A stretch of 57,788 nucleotides of DNA, from positions 1 to 57,788 of the forward strand of contig NZ_AODE01000032.1 in the NCBI RefSeq assembly GCF_000525855.1. The letters are read 5' to 3'. The position numbers and the translations under genes were made by a program. Below the pieces are notes generated by a model. That model did not search any database and was not told the DNA's origin. It was given only the letters and a program-made list of their open reading frames with translations. This document shows, piece after piece, positions 43,687 to 55,099 of this stretch; the first letter of the stretch is position 1; every line of letters starts with the position of its first letter. The DNA comes from Listeria cornellensis FSL F6-0969 (GTDB taxonomy: Bacteria; Bacillota; Bacilli; Lactobacillales; Listeriaceae).

Positions 43687-46600
43687 ATGAAAAAGAAAAG
43701 TAATTTTGGATTAAAAGTTTTATCAATGGCGATGATCGTCTCTCTCATGGTACCAAGTTCCATTGGGAATATCGTGACATTCGCAGAAACCCCAGCCACG
43801 ACACAATCTACAAACACTGCAGACGCAGAGCAAACATTTTCATTCGCAAAAGCATTTCCAATTCAAAAAAGTGGCGATGACGCCGAAGTTTCGAGTACAG
43901 CGGTGAACTTAATAAGTACCGGCCTCGATTTACACGGTTTAGCAGGCGCAACACAGTCCACTTATTTACGATTTGCCGATGTGGCCCTACCAACAGACGC
44001 AAAAATCACGAAAGCTTATATCGCATTTACAGCCCGCGATGCATCCACAGCAGCACAATCCACAACTATCAACGTAACAGGAGAACTCGGCACGCAAGCC
44101 GCATTTTCCAGTACTGCCGCATCCTTCGCAAGCCGCACATTTACAACAACCACGATGAGCATGAAAACCCCCCGTTGTTACCGCAAATACCATTTTCAAC
44201 ACCGACGACGTTTCATCTATTGTTAAAGAAATGCGTGCAAATACTGCCGACATCAAGGACTACGTATTCAAAGTATCTGGCAGTGGCGTAGGCTCATTCG
44301 TTATGCGCTCTTTCGACTCCAGCGCTCCAATGGCGCCAAAACTCATGATCGAATACACGTCTCCAACAGGCGAATACAACGCAAAAATCAGCAACACATC
44401 CGATGACGCAGACGAATCAGGCACAGCTAAAACTATCGCCTTAAATGCTGAAATGAAAATCGGCGGATACACAGCAGCAGCGCTAACTCCGGCAAATAAA
44501 AACCTGTCCGCGTTCCGTTTTGCGAATGTAGACCTTTCAAAAAAACGCGAAAATTGACGATGCTTATTTAGAATTCACAACAAAAACTACCGTCGCCAAA
44601 CAATCTTCCAACATGGCGATTTCAGCTGAACTAGGCAATCCAGCAACCTACACAAGTACTGCTGGAAACATCAGCAACCGTAACTACTCGGCTTCTACCG
44701 TGAAATATCAACAACCTTCTTTCACAGTGGCCAAACAAGTTATCCGAACACCTAATCTAAAAAGCATCATTGACGAAACACGCTTAATGGGTTGGACAAA
44801 CGGAGACGCGCTCGCTTTTAAAGTAGATGGCGACAACTATATCGGTAGCATTTATCAAGGTGGAGCCGATGCAGCCCTACAACCAAAGCTTGTTATTAAA
44901 TATTCATACAGCGAAAAAGACGCAATCGGCGAAGAAGTTATCCAAGATCCCGCAAAAATGAAAAACCTATTTATAAATGAAGTTGCGGGCATGGGAACTG
45001 ACACTCAGGCAGACGGCTGGATCGAAATTTTCAACAATAATGATGCGCCAGTATTTCTTTCAAAAGATGTTTTTATATCCGATGATGCGAATGCTTTAGA
45101 TAAATCTGAGCTCAGCAACATCTACATCCCAGCAAAAGGATACCGCATCGTGAAGGCGAACGGCACGCAAAATAATGCGTCTGCAAACTTCACGTTAGGC
45201 GACCGCGATACAACGCTTTATCTATCTACAAAATACGACGGCAGCTTCCACACGCTTGATACTTTTGCCGTGAAAAAAATGCCTTATAACGAAACATTAG
45301 GTCGTTTTAATGACGCAGACAAAAATCTCGTTTCCTACACAACAGGGACATATGAAAGTTCAAACAACGGCGCTACTCCACTAGTAAACATCACCCCCAG
45401 CCAAACAACAGGAATGTACAAAACCGGTTTCGACTTAACATTAAAAACAGATAGCATCAACACAATCAAATACACGCTTGACGGTTCAACGCCAAGCGAA
45501 ACAAAAGGCACGACTTACACAGGTCCAATCAAAGTCGACAAAAATATGACAGTCAAAGTCTATGCTTACAACGCCAAGCAAAATAGCGGTGTTCAAGCAT
45601 ACGCGTATTCCCTTCGTGATGATGCGGAAAATATCCCTTCAGCGAAAAAAAGAATATCGTGTCAAAGCCGGTACAGATGATGCCTCAGTAAATGCTACAT
45701 CTACCAATTTGACAGCCACATCACTCAATCTACATGGCCTTCTAAAAGCTGTGCCAGAATCTACATTTGTGCGCTTTGCAGATGTTTCGATCCCAGCCGA
45801 TGCCGTGATTACAAAAGCTTACCTTACCTTCACAACACTAACAGCATCAAGTACACCAACAAATTTATCAGTTGCAGGTCAAGTCGGAAATGGTGGGGTC
45901 TTTGCATCCACCGTCGCTTCCTTTACAAACCGCGCCCTGACAGAGGCTACTGCAAAATCTACAACACCAGCAAAAGTAGCAGTCAACGATCTTGTAAACA
46001 CAGGCGATTTGACAGAAGTTATCAATGAAATGCGCAGTTCCAATGCCGTACTGAAAGACCTTGTTTTCAAAGTAGACGGCGATAAAACTGGATCTTACGC
46101 TGCCCGTTCTTTTGAATCGAGTGCTACGATGGCTCCGAAATTAGTCCTAGAATATTACTCAGAAGACGGTGATTCTAGCGCTCAAGTAGCAACAGCAAAC
46201 GACGATGCAGAGGAATACGGGACAGCAAAAACAATGAACCTTGTTGACAATCTAAGAATCGGTGGTTACTACACAGCTACCCTTACTCCAACGTACAAAG
46301 ATATCTCCGCATTCCGTTTTAACAATGTTACAATCCCAGAATCAGCAGAAATTGAAGATGCTTATTTAGAATTTACAACATCCGCATCAACGACAGCAAA
46401 AGTAAGTTCTAACATGGAAATCCGTAGCGAACTTGGTAGCCCAGGAATTTACAATAGCACAGCTGGAAACATCACTTCCCGTTCTTACAGTAACTTGGTC
46501 GTGAAGTACAATCAACCAGCATTCACAGCAAAAAACCAAATCGTTCGCACAGCTAATTTAAAAGACCTTATCAATGAAAACCGCTTTAATGGCTGGAAAG

Positions 46601-49600
46601 ATGGCCAATCCATGGCATTCCGCGTCGATGGCGACAACTATATCGGTAGTGTCTATCAAGGCGGCGGTGCCAACTCAGCTAGGCTTATCATCAAATATAA
46701 AAATAACGGCAAAGGCCCGAGCATCGAAAACGCTCTCGCAACACCAGACAAAATCAAAAATGTCTACATCAATGAGCTGTCATCAGAAGGAACCGCAAGC
46801 TCTAAAGACGCGTGGGTAGAGCTTTACAACGACAACGATGTACCAGTTGTTTTAGGCAAAGGTATGTACTTGACAGACAAAACGAAAACACTAGACAAAT
46901 TCGAGTTTTCAAACCTTGTTATTCCTGCAAAAGGGTACCGCGTGGTGTATTCCGACAAAGCACCTGAACTTGGGAACAACCATTTAAGCTTCGAAATCGG
47001 CGGTAGCGGCGACGTTATTTTATCCGCAAAAGTCGGTTCTGAATTTAAAACGGTAGACTCCATCAAATATACAAAACAAGCGTACAACCAAACATTCGGA
47101 CGTCAAACAGACGCAAGCAAAACATTAACACTATTTAGCTCTGAAACGTTCGGCACGTCAAACAACAGCGGTCAAACAAACTACACGGTGCAATTCAGCA
47201 AAGATCGCGGCATGTACGACACTGATTTTGACTTAACAATGACTTCTAAAACCGGCACCACACTGAAATACACCCTAGACGGTAGCGAACCAAGCGCAAC
47301 AAAAGGAACGATTTACACTGGCCCAATCAAGATCAGCAAAACAACCGTTGTTAAAGTTTACGGCTATGATGCAACTGGTAACACAGGCGTCCTTTCCAAC
47401 ACGTACGTTCTGCGCGACAATTACAAAAACGAAGTCACATCAGGCGTTCTATGGCAGTTCAAAAATAACATTACAAGCGATGAATACGCACAAGCCATCG
47501 ATGACTTCCCAATCGTTTCCGTAACAGGCGCGGCAGCAGATTTAGTGGCTACCTCTTACAGCCCTGGAACATTTGAGTATTTAGATTCACACATGGGCGG
47601 CGGCGGAACCAACTACTTCAACTACTCCGGTGCTGAAAAATTCGGCCAAGTAAGTGCTGCTCAATACAACGCCGGCGTTGAAGTTAAATTTCACCGTGAT
47701 TACAACGCAAAAAAAAGCAAAATACAACTTCTTTGACGCAAAACCAGGCGAAACATTCCCAGTTGTAGGTAAATTCAGCAAACTCGAACTAAAAGAAGGT
47801 CAAGACGGTCCACAAAGTGACATCTACAACCTAGGCTACAATCGCTACGATGAAACAGTAACGAACAGCTTAGCGCAACAAATGAATAAAATCTCCCTAC
47901 ACACAAAATACGTACACTACTACTACAACGGGAAATACATGGGCGTAAAAACAATGCGTGAAGACTTTGGTCAAAACATGTTTGAAGAATACTTCGGCGG
48001 TAGCGATGACGATTACACGAAAATCCGCTTCCAAGATGGCTATTTCATTCCTGGTATTGTAGAAGCTGGCGACGGAGACGCAAACATTTTGACAAAAGTA
48101 AAAGCCGTTGCAACAGCGAAAAACTTCCAAGAATTTAAAAAACTATGTCGATGTCGAAGATTTAATCAAAACACAAATCCTCTTCATGTTTATTGATACC
48201 GAGCAAGAAGTAGACGCCGTCGTTTCCAATGATATTTTAAACGGTAACGGCATCAAGATGAAATTTAACATCAATGATACAGATGGTGCTTTCTATAATA
48301 ACGGCGGGACTGGCACGACCTCTTCTGCACTCTCAGGCGGTGGCGGAACGTATCGCTACAAATGGTCCATCCTTGACCTTAACTCAAAACTTGGCGCTGG
48401 CTCTCTATTCGGTAGTTTTTCAGGCAATAGTACTACGGTACCAACAGCCGGAAACCTAGAGTTCAAAACGCTCGTAAAAGACCAAGTCCTAAAACAAATT
48501 GGCCCAGCAAGCGGTGACTTCGCAGGTGCAGACGGCGCTCCATTATCTGTCGCCAACGTGAGACAACTCATTCTGGACAACCAAAAAGAACTCGACGCTG
48601 CGTACAAACTAGATGCAGCATTTATGGGTGCTAGAACTACCATTTACAAAGATTGGTTAGCCACCCAAGTCAAAGTCCAAGCACAAGTCCCTGACCGTGT
48701 GAAATACAACTTAGAAATGTGGACAAAATACGGCATGGCACACACACTACAAAACGTAAGCATCATACCGAGTGGCTCCGGCGTAGTTTTAAACAACCCT
48801 AACGCCAACACAGACGTTTACTATACAACAGACGGCACCGATCCAATGGGTGCAGACGGCGTTGTATCAAGCAAAGCAACAAAATATACAGCAGGAACAG
48901 TCCTAGACAAAAAAGTAAAACTAACCGTCCGCGCTTTTGCAACAAACAACTGGGGCCCAATGATTGATAACGGTCTAGCAGCAGAACAAGCCCAAAAAGA
49001 AGACACTGCAACAAAAGCAGTACAAGCTCTATTCACAAACGACAACATCGCATCTGGAACAATCAAGAAAGAAACAGATCAAGCTACCATCGACGCAGCA
49101 CAAAAAGCAGTAGACGCTGTTGCCGATCTAGCAACAAGATCTGTATTACAAAACAATTTAAACACAGCCAAAGAACTACTCGCAAACCGAGGCAAAACAT
49201 CTGGAGCCATCACAACAAACGACTTTATCATCGGAACAGATAGCTATATTAAAGGCACCTACACAGGAGACGTCACAAAAATCGGCCTGGAAGTTAACAA
49301 TACGCCACAACAGATCATCAATGCAACTGGCTCACCTTACCAATATTACGCCAAAGGCAAAATCAACGCGCCAACCGATCAAGTCAATATAATTGGCTAC
49401 GATAAAGACGGCAACGAGCTTCAAAAGACGAAAGTAAACGTACAGAAACCAACAGCAGGACAGATCACATTGAACCCGTTCTACCTCGGTAAAGACAACT
49501 ATGTAACAGGACAATTTTCAGGCGATGTAGCGAAAATCAGTTTGACCGTCAATGATGCCGAAAGTACGAAAATCACCGTGACAACAACAAATTTCCAATA

Positions 49601-50486
49601 CTACGCTAATAAACTCATCCGCAACATGACAGACAAAGTGAAGTTGACAGCTTACGACATCAACGGCAAAATTCTCGCCACCCAGCCAGTTATCATCGCA
49701 AAAGAAGCCGCTACAGTTGGCGCTATCACTTCTCTAGCACCATTTAAAATCGGGAAAGACAACTATGTAACAGGACAATTTTCAGGGGATATCGCGAAGA
49801 TTAGTATGACGGTCAATAATGCGGAAGGCACGAAAATCACCGTTAGCGCACCAGACTTCAAGTACTACGCGAACAATGTCATTCGCAATCTGAGTGATAC
49901 TGCCAAACTGACTGCTTACGATAATGTCGGCAAAGTCCTAGACACAAAAACAATCACCGTTCTAAATGGCATCAGCCTACCTGGAAGCATCGACACTATC
50001 GCGCCATTCAAAATCGGCAAAGATAATTATATAACAGGAACATTCACAGGTGATATAGTGAAAGTAGAGCTACAGATCAACAAAGCCCCCCAACAACGCA
50101 TCAACGTAAAAGATTACATCATCAAATACTACGCGAAAACAAACATCACGAATACTAACGATGTCATTGAACTAGTTGGCTATAACACAGCTGGCGACGT
50201 CGTTAGCACAAAAGCAGTACCAGTAACATCAGCAAACGGCGGCGTGACTGTGAACCCATACGTGCTTGGCGACGGTTATGTAAAAGGCCAATTTACTAGT
50301 GACGTAGCACGAATTAGCTTGACTGTAAATAACGCGAAGAAAACAACCATCAGTGTCCCACCAACTGGATCAGACTTCCAATACTACGCGAAACCATTGA
50401 TTAAGAATCGGACAGACACCGTTTCACTGACAGCATATGACTCACTGGGCGGAGAAATCCAAACAGTAAGCGTGCCAATTTTATAA
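43687..50486 (+). CDS. Giant secreted CotH-kinase/adhesin-type protein, five frameshifts as read
   Basis: The corrected protein has about 2264 aa. A signal peptide (residues 1-36) is followed by a block of two DNRLRE-like beta domains (LRFADVALPTDAKITKAYI), a lamin-tail domain (LFINEVAGMGTDTQADGWIE) and a chitobiase-like domain (YTLDGSTPSETKGTTYTGPI). This block then repeats (about 45650-47430). A CotH kinase-like domain (47450-48700; YYNGKYMGVKTMREDFGQNM, FNINDTDGAF) follows, then another chitobiase-like domain, a Cry1Ac D-VI-like helix pair and five Ig-like modules. There is no LPXTG. Frame breaks: C6 44168-44173, A7 44539-44545, A7 45645-45651, A8 47709-47716, A6 48137-48142; one base less restores each. 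Probably a surface kinase or glycan-binding adhesin. Confidence 0.82.
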
Positions 50487-50499
50487 GCGTGTATACACG

Positions 50500-50540
50500 A
50501 AAAGAGCCTAAAAGATATGAACAATCTTTTAGGCTCTTTT
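50500..50540. terminator. Bidirectional terminator
   Basis: Perfect 17-bp stem AAAAGAGCCTAAAAGAT / ATCTTTTAGGCTCTTTT between the CotH-type gene and the convergent NAD(P)-binding protein gene. Confidence 0.92.
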
Positions 50541-50546
50541 CACATT

Positions 50547-51173
50547 TTATTTAGACGCCGAAATAATAACCCCTTTTCTACTATAACGTTCCGGCTGGAG
50601 CAACAAATTCGCGAGGACAACTGCCAAGCTATAAATACTGATTGGCTCACCTTCCACCATCTCGTCCTCCTCTTGAAGAATCGCTTTTTCAATACTATTA
50701 TCATATTTGAAGAAATGCGACATCAGCAACGTGTAATCCAAACTACTGTCTTCAATGATCTGCGCACCTAATTTCTGGTTCGCCACATATGTTCTCTCCG
50801 TCTCCTCGTCAAAACCAAAAGTCTTTGCAAGCGCAATATTCTCCTCTGTCACTTCATCCTGTCTAATTTGAAATTGCGTGGTCCAAAAAAGCCTTTTCAC
50901 TCCTAGCTTCGCCATCGTTTCAACTAATGGGGTAGCGAAAGTCTCCACGTGGAATGGGCCCAATGTAGAGAAAACAACATCTTGACCTTGAAGCGCTCCT
51001 TCCAGATTTTCCGGGTTCGTTGCGTCGCCAAAAATGACTTTTGTAGTCGAAGCTACCTCTATATCCTCTTTTTCTCGGCCAAACAATGTTACATTGACAT
51101 TAGGCAATGGTTCTAAAAGTTGGTACACCGCCTTCCCAAGATGTCCAAAAGCGCCTAAAATTACGATATTCAT
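50547..51173 (-). CDS. NAD(P)H-binding atypical SDR protein
   Basis: This 208-aa Rossmann protein has the atypical-SDR motif IVILGAFGHLGKAVYQLL and GDATNPENLEGALQGQDVVF, the NAD(P)H-binding (NmrA-like, YwnB-type) family. There is no YxxxK catalytic pair in the classic place, so a sensor or epimerase-like role is as likely as a reductase. The ATG at 51173 has GGAGG upstream. Single-gene unit between convergent terminators. Confidence 0.82.
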   Translation of the reverse strand: MNIVILGAFGHLGKAVYQLLEPLPNVNVTLFGREKEDIEVASTTKVIFGDATNPENLEGALQGQDVVFSTLGPFHVETFATPLVETMAKLGVKRLFWTTQFQIRQDEVTEENIALAKTFGFDEETERTYVANQKLGAQIIEDSSLDYTLLMSHFFKYDNSIEKAILQEEDEMVEGEPISIYSLAVVLANLLLQPERYSRKGVIISASK

Positions 51174-51341
51174 TCTGCATTCCTCCATTCTTTTAGTTAG
51201 AATCACGATGTGATATTTATCACATGATTGGAAACAATGTTACTTATAAAGATCCCACTCATCACACTATATCTCTACCTTCCTCATCATAAACAATTTT
51301 TACCACCTTGTCAAAACTACGTACTTTGAAATATAAATAAA

Positions 51342-51367
51342 GCGACGACCCATAGCTGGATCGCCGC
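51342..51367 (-). terminator. Terminator of the repeat-rich surface protein gene
   Basis: GCGGCGATCC / GGGTCGTCGC stem with wobbles and a TTTATTT tail on the minus strand. Confidence 0.7.
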
Positions 51368-51378
51368 TCTATTATTGA

Positions 51379-54300
51379 TTATTTTGCTACTACTGTTACT
51401 GTTTTCGTATCTAACACGTTACCGTCTTTATCTAGAGCTTTGATAGTAACTACGTCATTTACAGATTTAATTTTGTCGAAAGAGTAGAACTTGAATTCGC
51501 CATCTGTGAATGTTCCACCTTTATACGTTGTTTCGCCTACTGTTACTTGTACTGATTTCACTTCACCTGTATATGATCCTGTGATGTTCTTATCTGTTCC
51601 AAGTACTAGTGCGTTCGGAGTGATTGTACCTTTGATTACGTTTTCTGCTGCTGGTCCTACTAGTTTAATTGTTTTCGAATCTAGTAGTTTACCTGCTTTG
51701 TCGTATGCTTTCATTGTTACTACGTCGCTTGCACTTGCAATTTTATCGAATGCGTAGAACTTGAATTCACCGTCTGCAAAAGTTCCACCTTTGTAGTCTG
51801 TGTTTCCTACTGTTACTACTACATAGTGTACGTCATCTGTATACGTTCCTGTGATGTTTTTGTCGCCTGGTACTGCCATTTCATTCGGTGTAATGCTACC
51901 TTTTGTTACTACTGGTACGCCTGTTACGATTTTCAGTGTTTTTGTATCTAGCAATTTACCAGCTGAATCAAATGCTTTTACTGTTACTACATCTGTTGCG
52001 TTCTTGATTTTGTCAAAAGCGTAGAATGTGAACGTGCCGTTTGTTACTGTTCCGCCTTTGTACTCTTTGTCGCCTACTGTTACAGTCACTTTAGTCACGT
52101 CATCCGTGTAAGCTCCTGTGATGTTTTTGTCTGTTGCCAAGTTGTATGTTGCTGGTGTGATTTTACCTTCTGTTACGACTACGAATTTCACTTCTGTTTT
52201 AGCTAGTTCTTTACCGTATTTGTCGTATGCTACTGCGAATACTTCGTCTGTTTTCTTGATGTTTTTGTCGTTAGCGTAGAATGTGAATGTGCCGTCTGCT
52301 TTTACTGCTCCACCAGTGTATTCTTTGTCGCCCACTAGTAGGGAAATTTTAGCTACGCTACCTGTGAATGATCCTGTTACATACTTGTCTCCACCGATTA
52401 GGAAGTCAGCTGGTGAGATTGTTCCGACTGTTGATAAGCGTTCATTCAGTAATGCTTGCGCACGGTCTAAGTCTTTTTGTAGACTTGCTTTTACTGCTGG
52501 ATCTGTTACTGCGTCAATTAGTTTTTGTGCTGCTTCGATTGTTGCTTGCGTCGTTGTATCTTTGATCACGTCTGTCGATGGCTTGTCGCTGTTAAATAGT
52601 TCGTTTACTGCTTTTTGTGCTGCGTCTTGTCTCGCTTTTTCTGCTGCTGCTGCTGCTGCATTTTTTGCGTCTAACAATTCTTGTGCACGTTTTAAGTCTT
52701 TTTCTAATGCTGCTTTTACTGTTGGGTCTGTTACTGCGTCTACTAATGCTTTCGCTGCGTTAATGGAATCTTGATTCGTGATGTCTTTAATTGCGTCTGT
52801 TGATGGTTTGTCGCTATTAAATAATTCGTTCACTGCTTTTAGCGCTGCGTCTTGTTTCGCTTTTTCTGCTGCCGCTGCTGCATTTTTCGCGTCTAACAAT
52901 TCTTGTGCACGTTTTAAGTCTTTTTCTAATGCTGCCTTTACTGTTGGGTCTGTTACTGCATCTACTAATGCTTTCGCTGCGTTAATGGAATCTTGATTCG
53001 TGATGTCTTTAATTGCGTCTGTTGATGGTTTGTCGCTGTTAAATAATTCGTTCACTGCTTTTAGCGCTGCGTCTTGTTTCGCTTTTTCTGCTGCCGCTGC
53101 TGCATTTTTTGCGTCTAACAATTCTTGTGCACGTTTTAAGTCTTTTTCTAATGCTGCTTTTACTGTTGGGTCTGTTACTGCATCTACTAATGCTTTCGCT
53201 GCGTTAATGGAATCTTGATTCGTGATGTCTTTAATTGCGTCTGTTGATGGTTTGTCGCTGTTAAATAATTCGTTCACTGCTTTTAGCGCTGCTGCTTGAC
53301 GATCTTTCTCTGAGCTAGCTGCGTTACGCTCATTTAGTAATTCTTGTGCACGGTTTAGATCTTCTTGTAACGCTGCCTTTGTTGCTGGGTCTGTTACTTT
53401 ATTAACTAATGCTTGTGCTGCGTCGATGGAAGCTTGCGTTGTTGTATCTTTGATTGTATCTGTTGCTGAATCATTATTAGTGAAAAGTTCGTTGACTGCT
53501 TTTTGTGCTATCTCAGAAGTTCCTGTTGTTGTAATACGTTTTGCGTCTGCTAATACGAATTTCGTTTGAATATCGTTAGTAGATGAAATTGCGCCTACTT
53601 GTACAATTCCAGCTTGTAAAGATGCTTGTACCACTTGGAAGGTTGCATCTTGCCACGCTAGGGTTGGTGTTTCTGTTTTGTTCGTCGCATTAAATACACC
53701 GATTTCTGCCAGGTTATTGAAGTTAATCGTTGTTTTGCCATAAGCTGAAAATACGCGGTTAGCGCCTGTTCCGTTAGCATCTAGGTCTAACTTACGTGGG
53801 CCGTTGAAGTTGATTGTTGCGTTTGCTACCGTTGTACGGATAATGTGTGCCGTTGAGCCTGTATCTTGTTTCGCTACTAAACTTGCATTCGAATTGACGT
53901 TGAAATTCTGTCCGACTAACATTAACGCATCTGCGGCTACCCCAGCACGATTAATCGTCGTTGTCGAGTTCGTGTCAAACGTAACGTTGGCCATCGATGT
54001 GGTAAATAATTCAGCTTTGGTATCTAGGTTGAATGTCGCATTTTTTCCTACAGTGAAGTCGGTTGTATTGGCTGCATCAGAAAAGATAAATTTCCCACCA
54101 TTTGTTTGAATATTGACGTTGGCACCATCTTGAATCTTAACGTACGAACCCGCACCATAAATTTGGAAAGTATTTAATGCGGTTGTTCTGTGATTCGCCG
54201 TGAAATTTCCTGCGATGTTCACTTTGTTGGCACGAACCATCTGATAGAGCGTTCCTAAGCCCTCAAATTGAGTAATGTCAATTGTATTTGTCCCTGTAAA

Positions 54301-54837
54301 GTTAACCGTACCATTGGTGTTGGCAGCCATTTGTGGACCTACATAATCGATGTTTTCAAAGTTTTGTACAACGCCTTTCACAGCATCATGTACTTGGAAT
54401 GGAGCATAATAATGGGTCCCACGAATTTTCATGTTTTTGATATTCATCGTCTGCATTTTAGAAGAAGGTGAAACAATGACAGTGGCAGTATAACTTAGCA
54501 AATTCAGTTTACTTTCCGTGAATGTGTGCCCATTTCCGTTAATCGTCAGTTCTGTTTTATTCAGGTGAATATTAATGGGACCTGTCATCGTGATGTCTGC
54601 GGTTAATTCGATGTTAGTAATGCCATTATCTTTTTCAAGGATTTCTTTTAATGTTGCAAAATCGCCTACTTGTGTTGGTGCTTCTGTTGTTCCAATCTCA
54701 GAGCCTTCTGCCGCTGCACCTGTTGTTGGATAGACTGTTAACATTTGTGATAAAACTGTTACTGTTGCTAATGTTGCGAATAAGGCTTTTTTCACCTTTT
54801 TAGTGGATACTACGTTGAATGGGATTGATTTTTTCAT
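51379..54837 (-). CDS. Secreted pectate-lyase-like adhesin with Cry1Ac D-VI and Ig-like repeats
   Basis: The protein has 1152 aa. The signal peptide ends near VYPTTGAAAEG (residue 45). Residues 60-440 form a right-handed beta-helix of the pectate-lyase-like adhesive domain (LTINGNGHTFTESKLN ... FQVHDAVKGVVQNFENIDYV). Five helical Cry1Ac D-VI-like repeats of about 74 residues follow; the middle ones are nearly identical. Four Ig-like modules (KNITGTYTDD, GGTFADGEFKFYAFDKI) end at TVTVVAK. There is no LPXTG or membrane anchor. Intact frame; AAAGGAGAAAATAAAAT precedes ATG. It shares the last two domain types with the CotH-type protein next door. Confidence 0.85.
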   Translation of the reverse strand: MKKSIPFNVVSTKKVKKALFATLATVTVLSQMLTVYPTTGAAAEGSEIGTTEAPTQVGDFATLKEILEKDNGITNIELTADITMTGPINIHLNKTELTINGNGHTFTESKLNLLSYTATVIVSPSSKMQTMNIKNMKIRGTHYYAPFQVHDAVKGVVQNFENIDYVGPQMAANTNGTVNFTGTNTIDITQFEGLGTLYQMVRANKVNIAGNFTANHRTTALNTFQIYGAGSYVKIQDGANVNIQTNGGKFIFSDAANTTDFTVGKNATFNLDTKAELFTTSMANVTFDTNSTTTINRAGVAADALMLVGQNFNVNSNASLVAKQDTGSTAHIIRTTVANATINFNGPRKLDLDANGTGANRVFSAYGKTTINFNNLAEIGVFNATNKTETPTLAWQDATFQVVQASLQAGIVQVGAISSTNDIQTKFVLADAKRITTTGTSEIAQKAVNELFTNNDSATDTIKDTTTQASIDAAQALVNKVTDPATKAALQEDLNRAQELLNERNAASSEKDRQAAALKAVNELFNSDKPSTDAIKDITNQDSINAAKALVDAVTDPTVKAALEKDLKRAQELLDAKNAAAAAEKAKQDAALKAVNELFNSDKPSTDAIKDITNQDSINAAKALVDAVTDPTVKAALEKDLKRAQELLDAKNAAAAAEKAKQDAALKAVNELFNSDKPSTDAIKDITNQDSINAAKALVDAVTDPTVKAALEKDLKRAQELLDAKNAAAAAAEKARQDAAQKAVNELFNSDKPSTDVIKDTTTQATIEAAQKLIDAVTDPAVKASLQKDLDRAQALLNERLSTVGTISPADFLIGGDKYVTGSFTGSVAKISLLVGDKEYTGGAVKADGTFTFYANDKNIKKTDEVFAVAYDKYGKELAKTEVKFVVVTEGKITPATYNLATDKNITGAYTDDVTKVTVTVGDKEYKGGTVTNGTFTFYAFDKIKNATDVVTVKAFDSAGKLLDTKTLKIVTGVPVVTKGSITPNEMAVPGDKNITGTYTDDVHYVVVTVGNTDYKGGTFADGEFKFYAFDKIASASDVVTMKAYDKAGKLLDSKTIKLVGPAAENVIKGTITPNALVLGTDKNITGSYTGEVKSVQVTVGETTYKGGTFTDGEFKFYSFDKIKSVNDVVTIKALDKDGNVLDTKTVTVVAK
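52575..53290 (-). repeat. 222-bp tandem repeats within the adhesin gene
   Basis: Units of 222 bp (74 codons) are nearly identical between about 52793-53014 and 53015-53236, with flanking units more diverged. They encode the KDITNQDSINAAKALVDAVT / DPTVKAALEKDLKRAQELLD repeat. Near-identity at DNA level indicates recent expansion, and an assembly could collapse or expand them. Confidence 0.85.
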
Positions 54838-54927
54838 ATTTTATTTTCTCCTTTTGTTATGAGAGTCTGTCTCACAACTTGAATTTTTTGGGGTATTATT
54901 ATTAAGAATCTTTTATGAGGGAATTTG

Positions 54928-54984
54928 TTATGAGGAATAAATAGTTTTTTTGTTTGTTTTTTGGGAAGTACTGCTTCGTTTCAC
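54928..54984 (-). CDS. 18-aa ORF in the leader of the adhesin gene
   Basis: The GTG-started frame MKRSSTSQKTNKKTIYSS lies 10 bases after a strong AGGAGG and ends 90 bases before the adhesin start. It is basic and polar with no membrane segment. It may be a leader peptide controlling the adhesin mRNA. No homology is known. Confidence 0.35.
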   Translation of the reverse strand: MKRSSTSQKTNKKTIYSS

Positions 54985-55040
54985 ATTGCTCCCACCTCCT
55001 AATTTGTTGGCCTACATATAATATATCAAATTTTTTCCCT

Positions 55041-55061
55041 AAAACAGGGATTTTCCAGAAA
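55041..55061 (-). promoter_or_regulatory. Shared 21-bp motif upstream of the adhesin gene
   Basis: TTTCTGGAAAATCCCTGTTTT on the minus strand lies just upstream of a TATATTATA stretch (about 55017-55026) in front of the leader ORF and adhesin. The identical 21 bases occur at 57617-57637 before the lipoprotein gene. Probable operator or promoter element. Confidence 0.5.
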
Positions 55062-55099
55062 CTTATTTTTGAAAATCAACTTTTTAGACACGTGGTTTT

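Noticed and set aside
52575-53290. CRISPR-like tandem repeats
   Set aside because: The 222-bp units are coding repeats in one intact frame, without spacers or cas genes. No CRISPR array was seen in the window.
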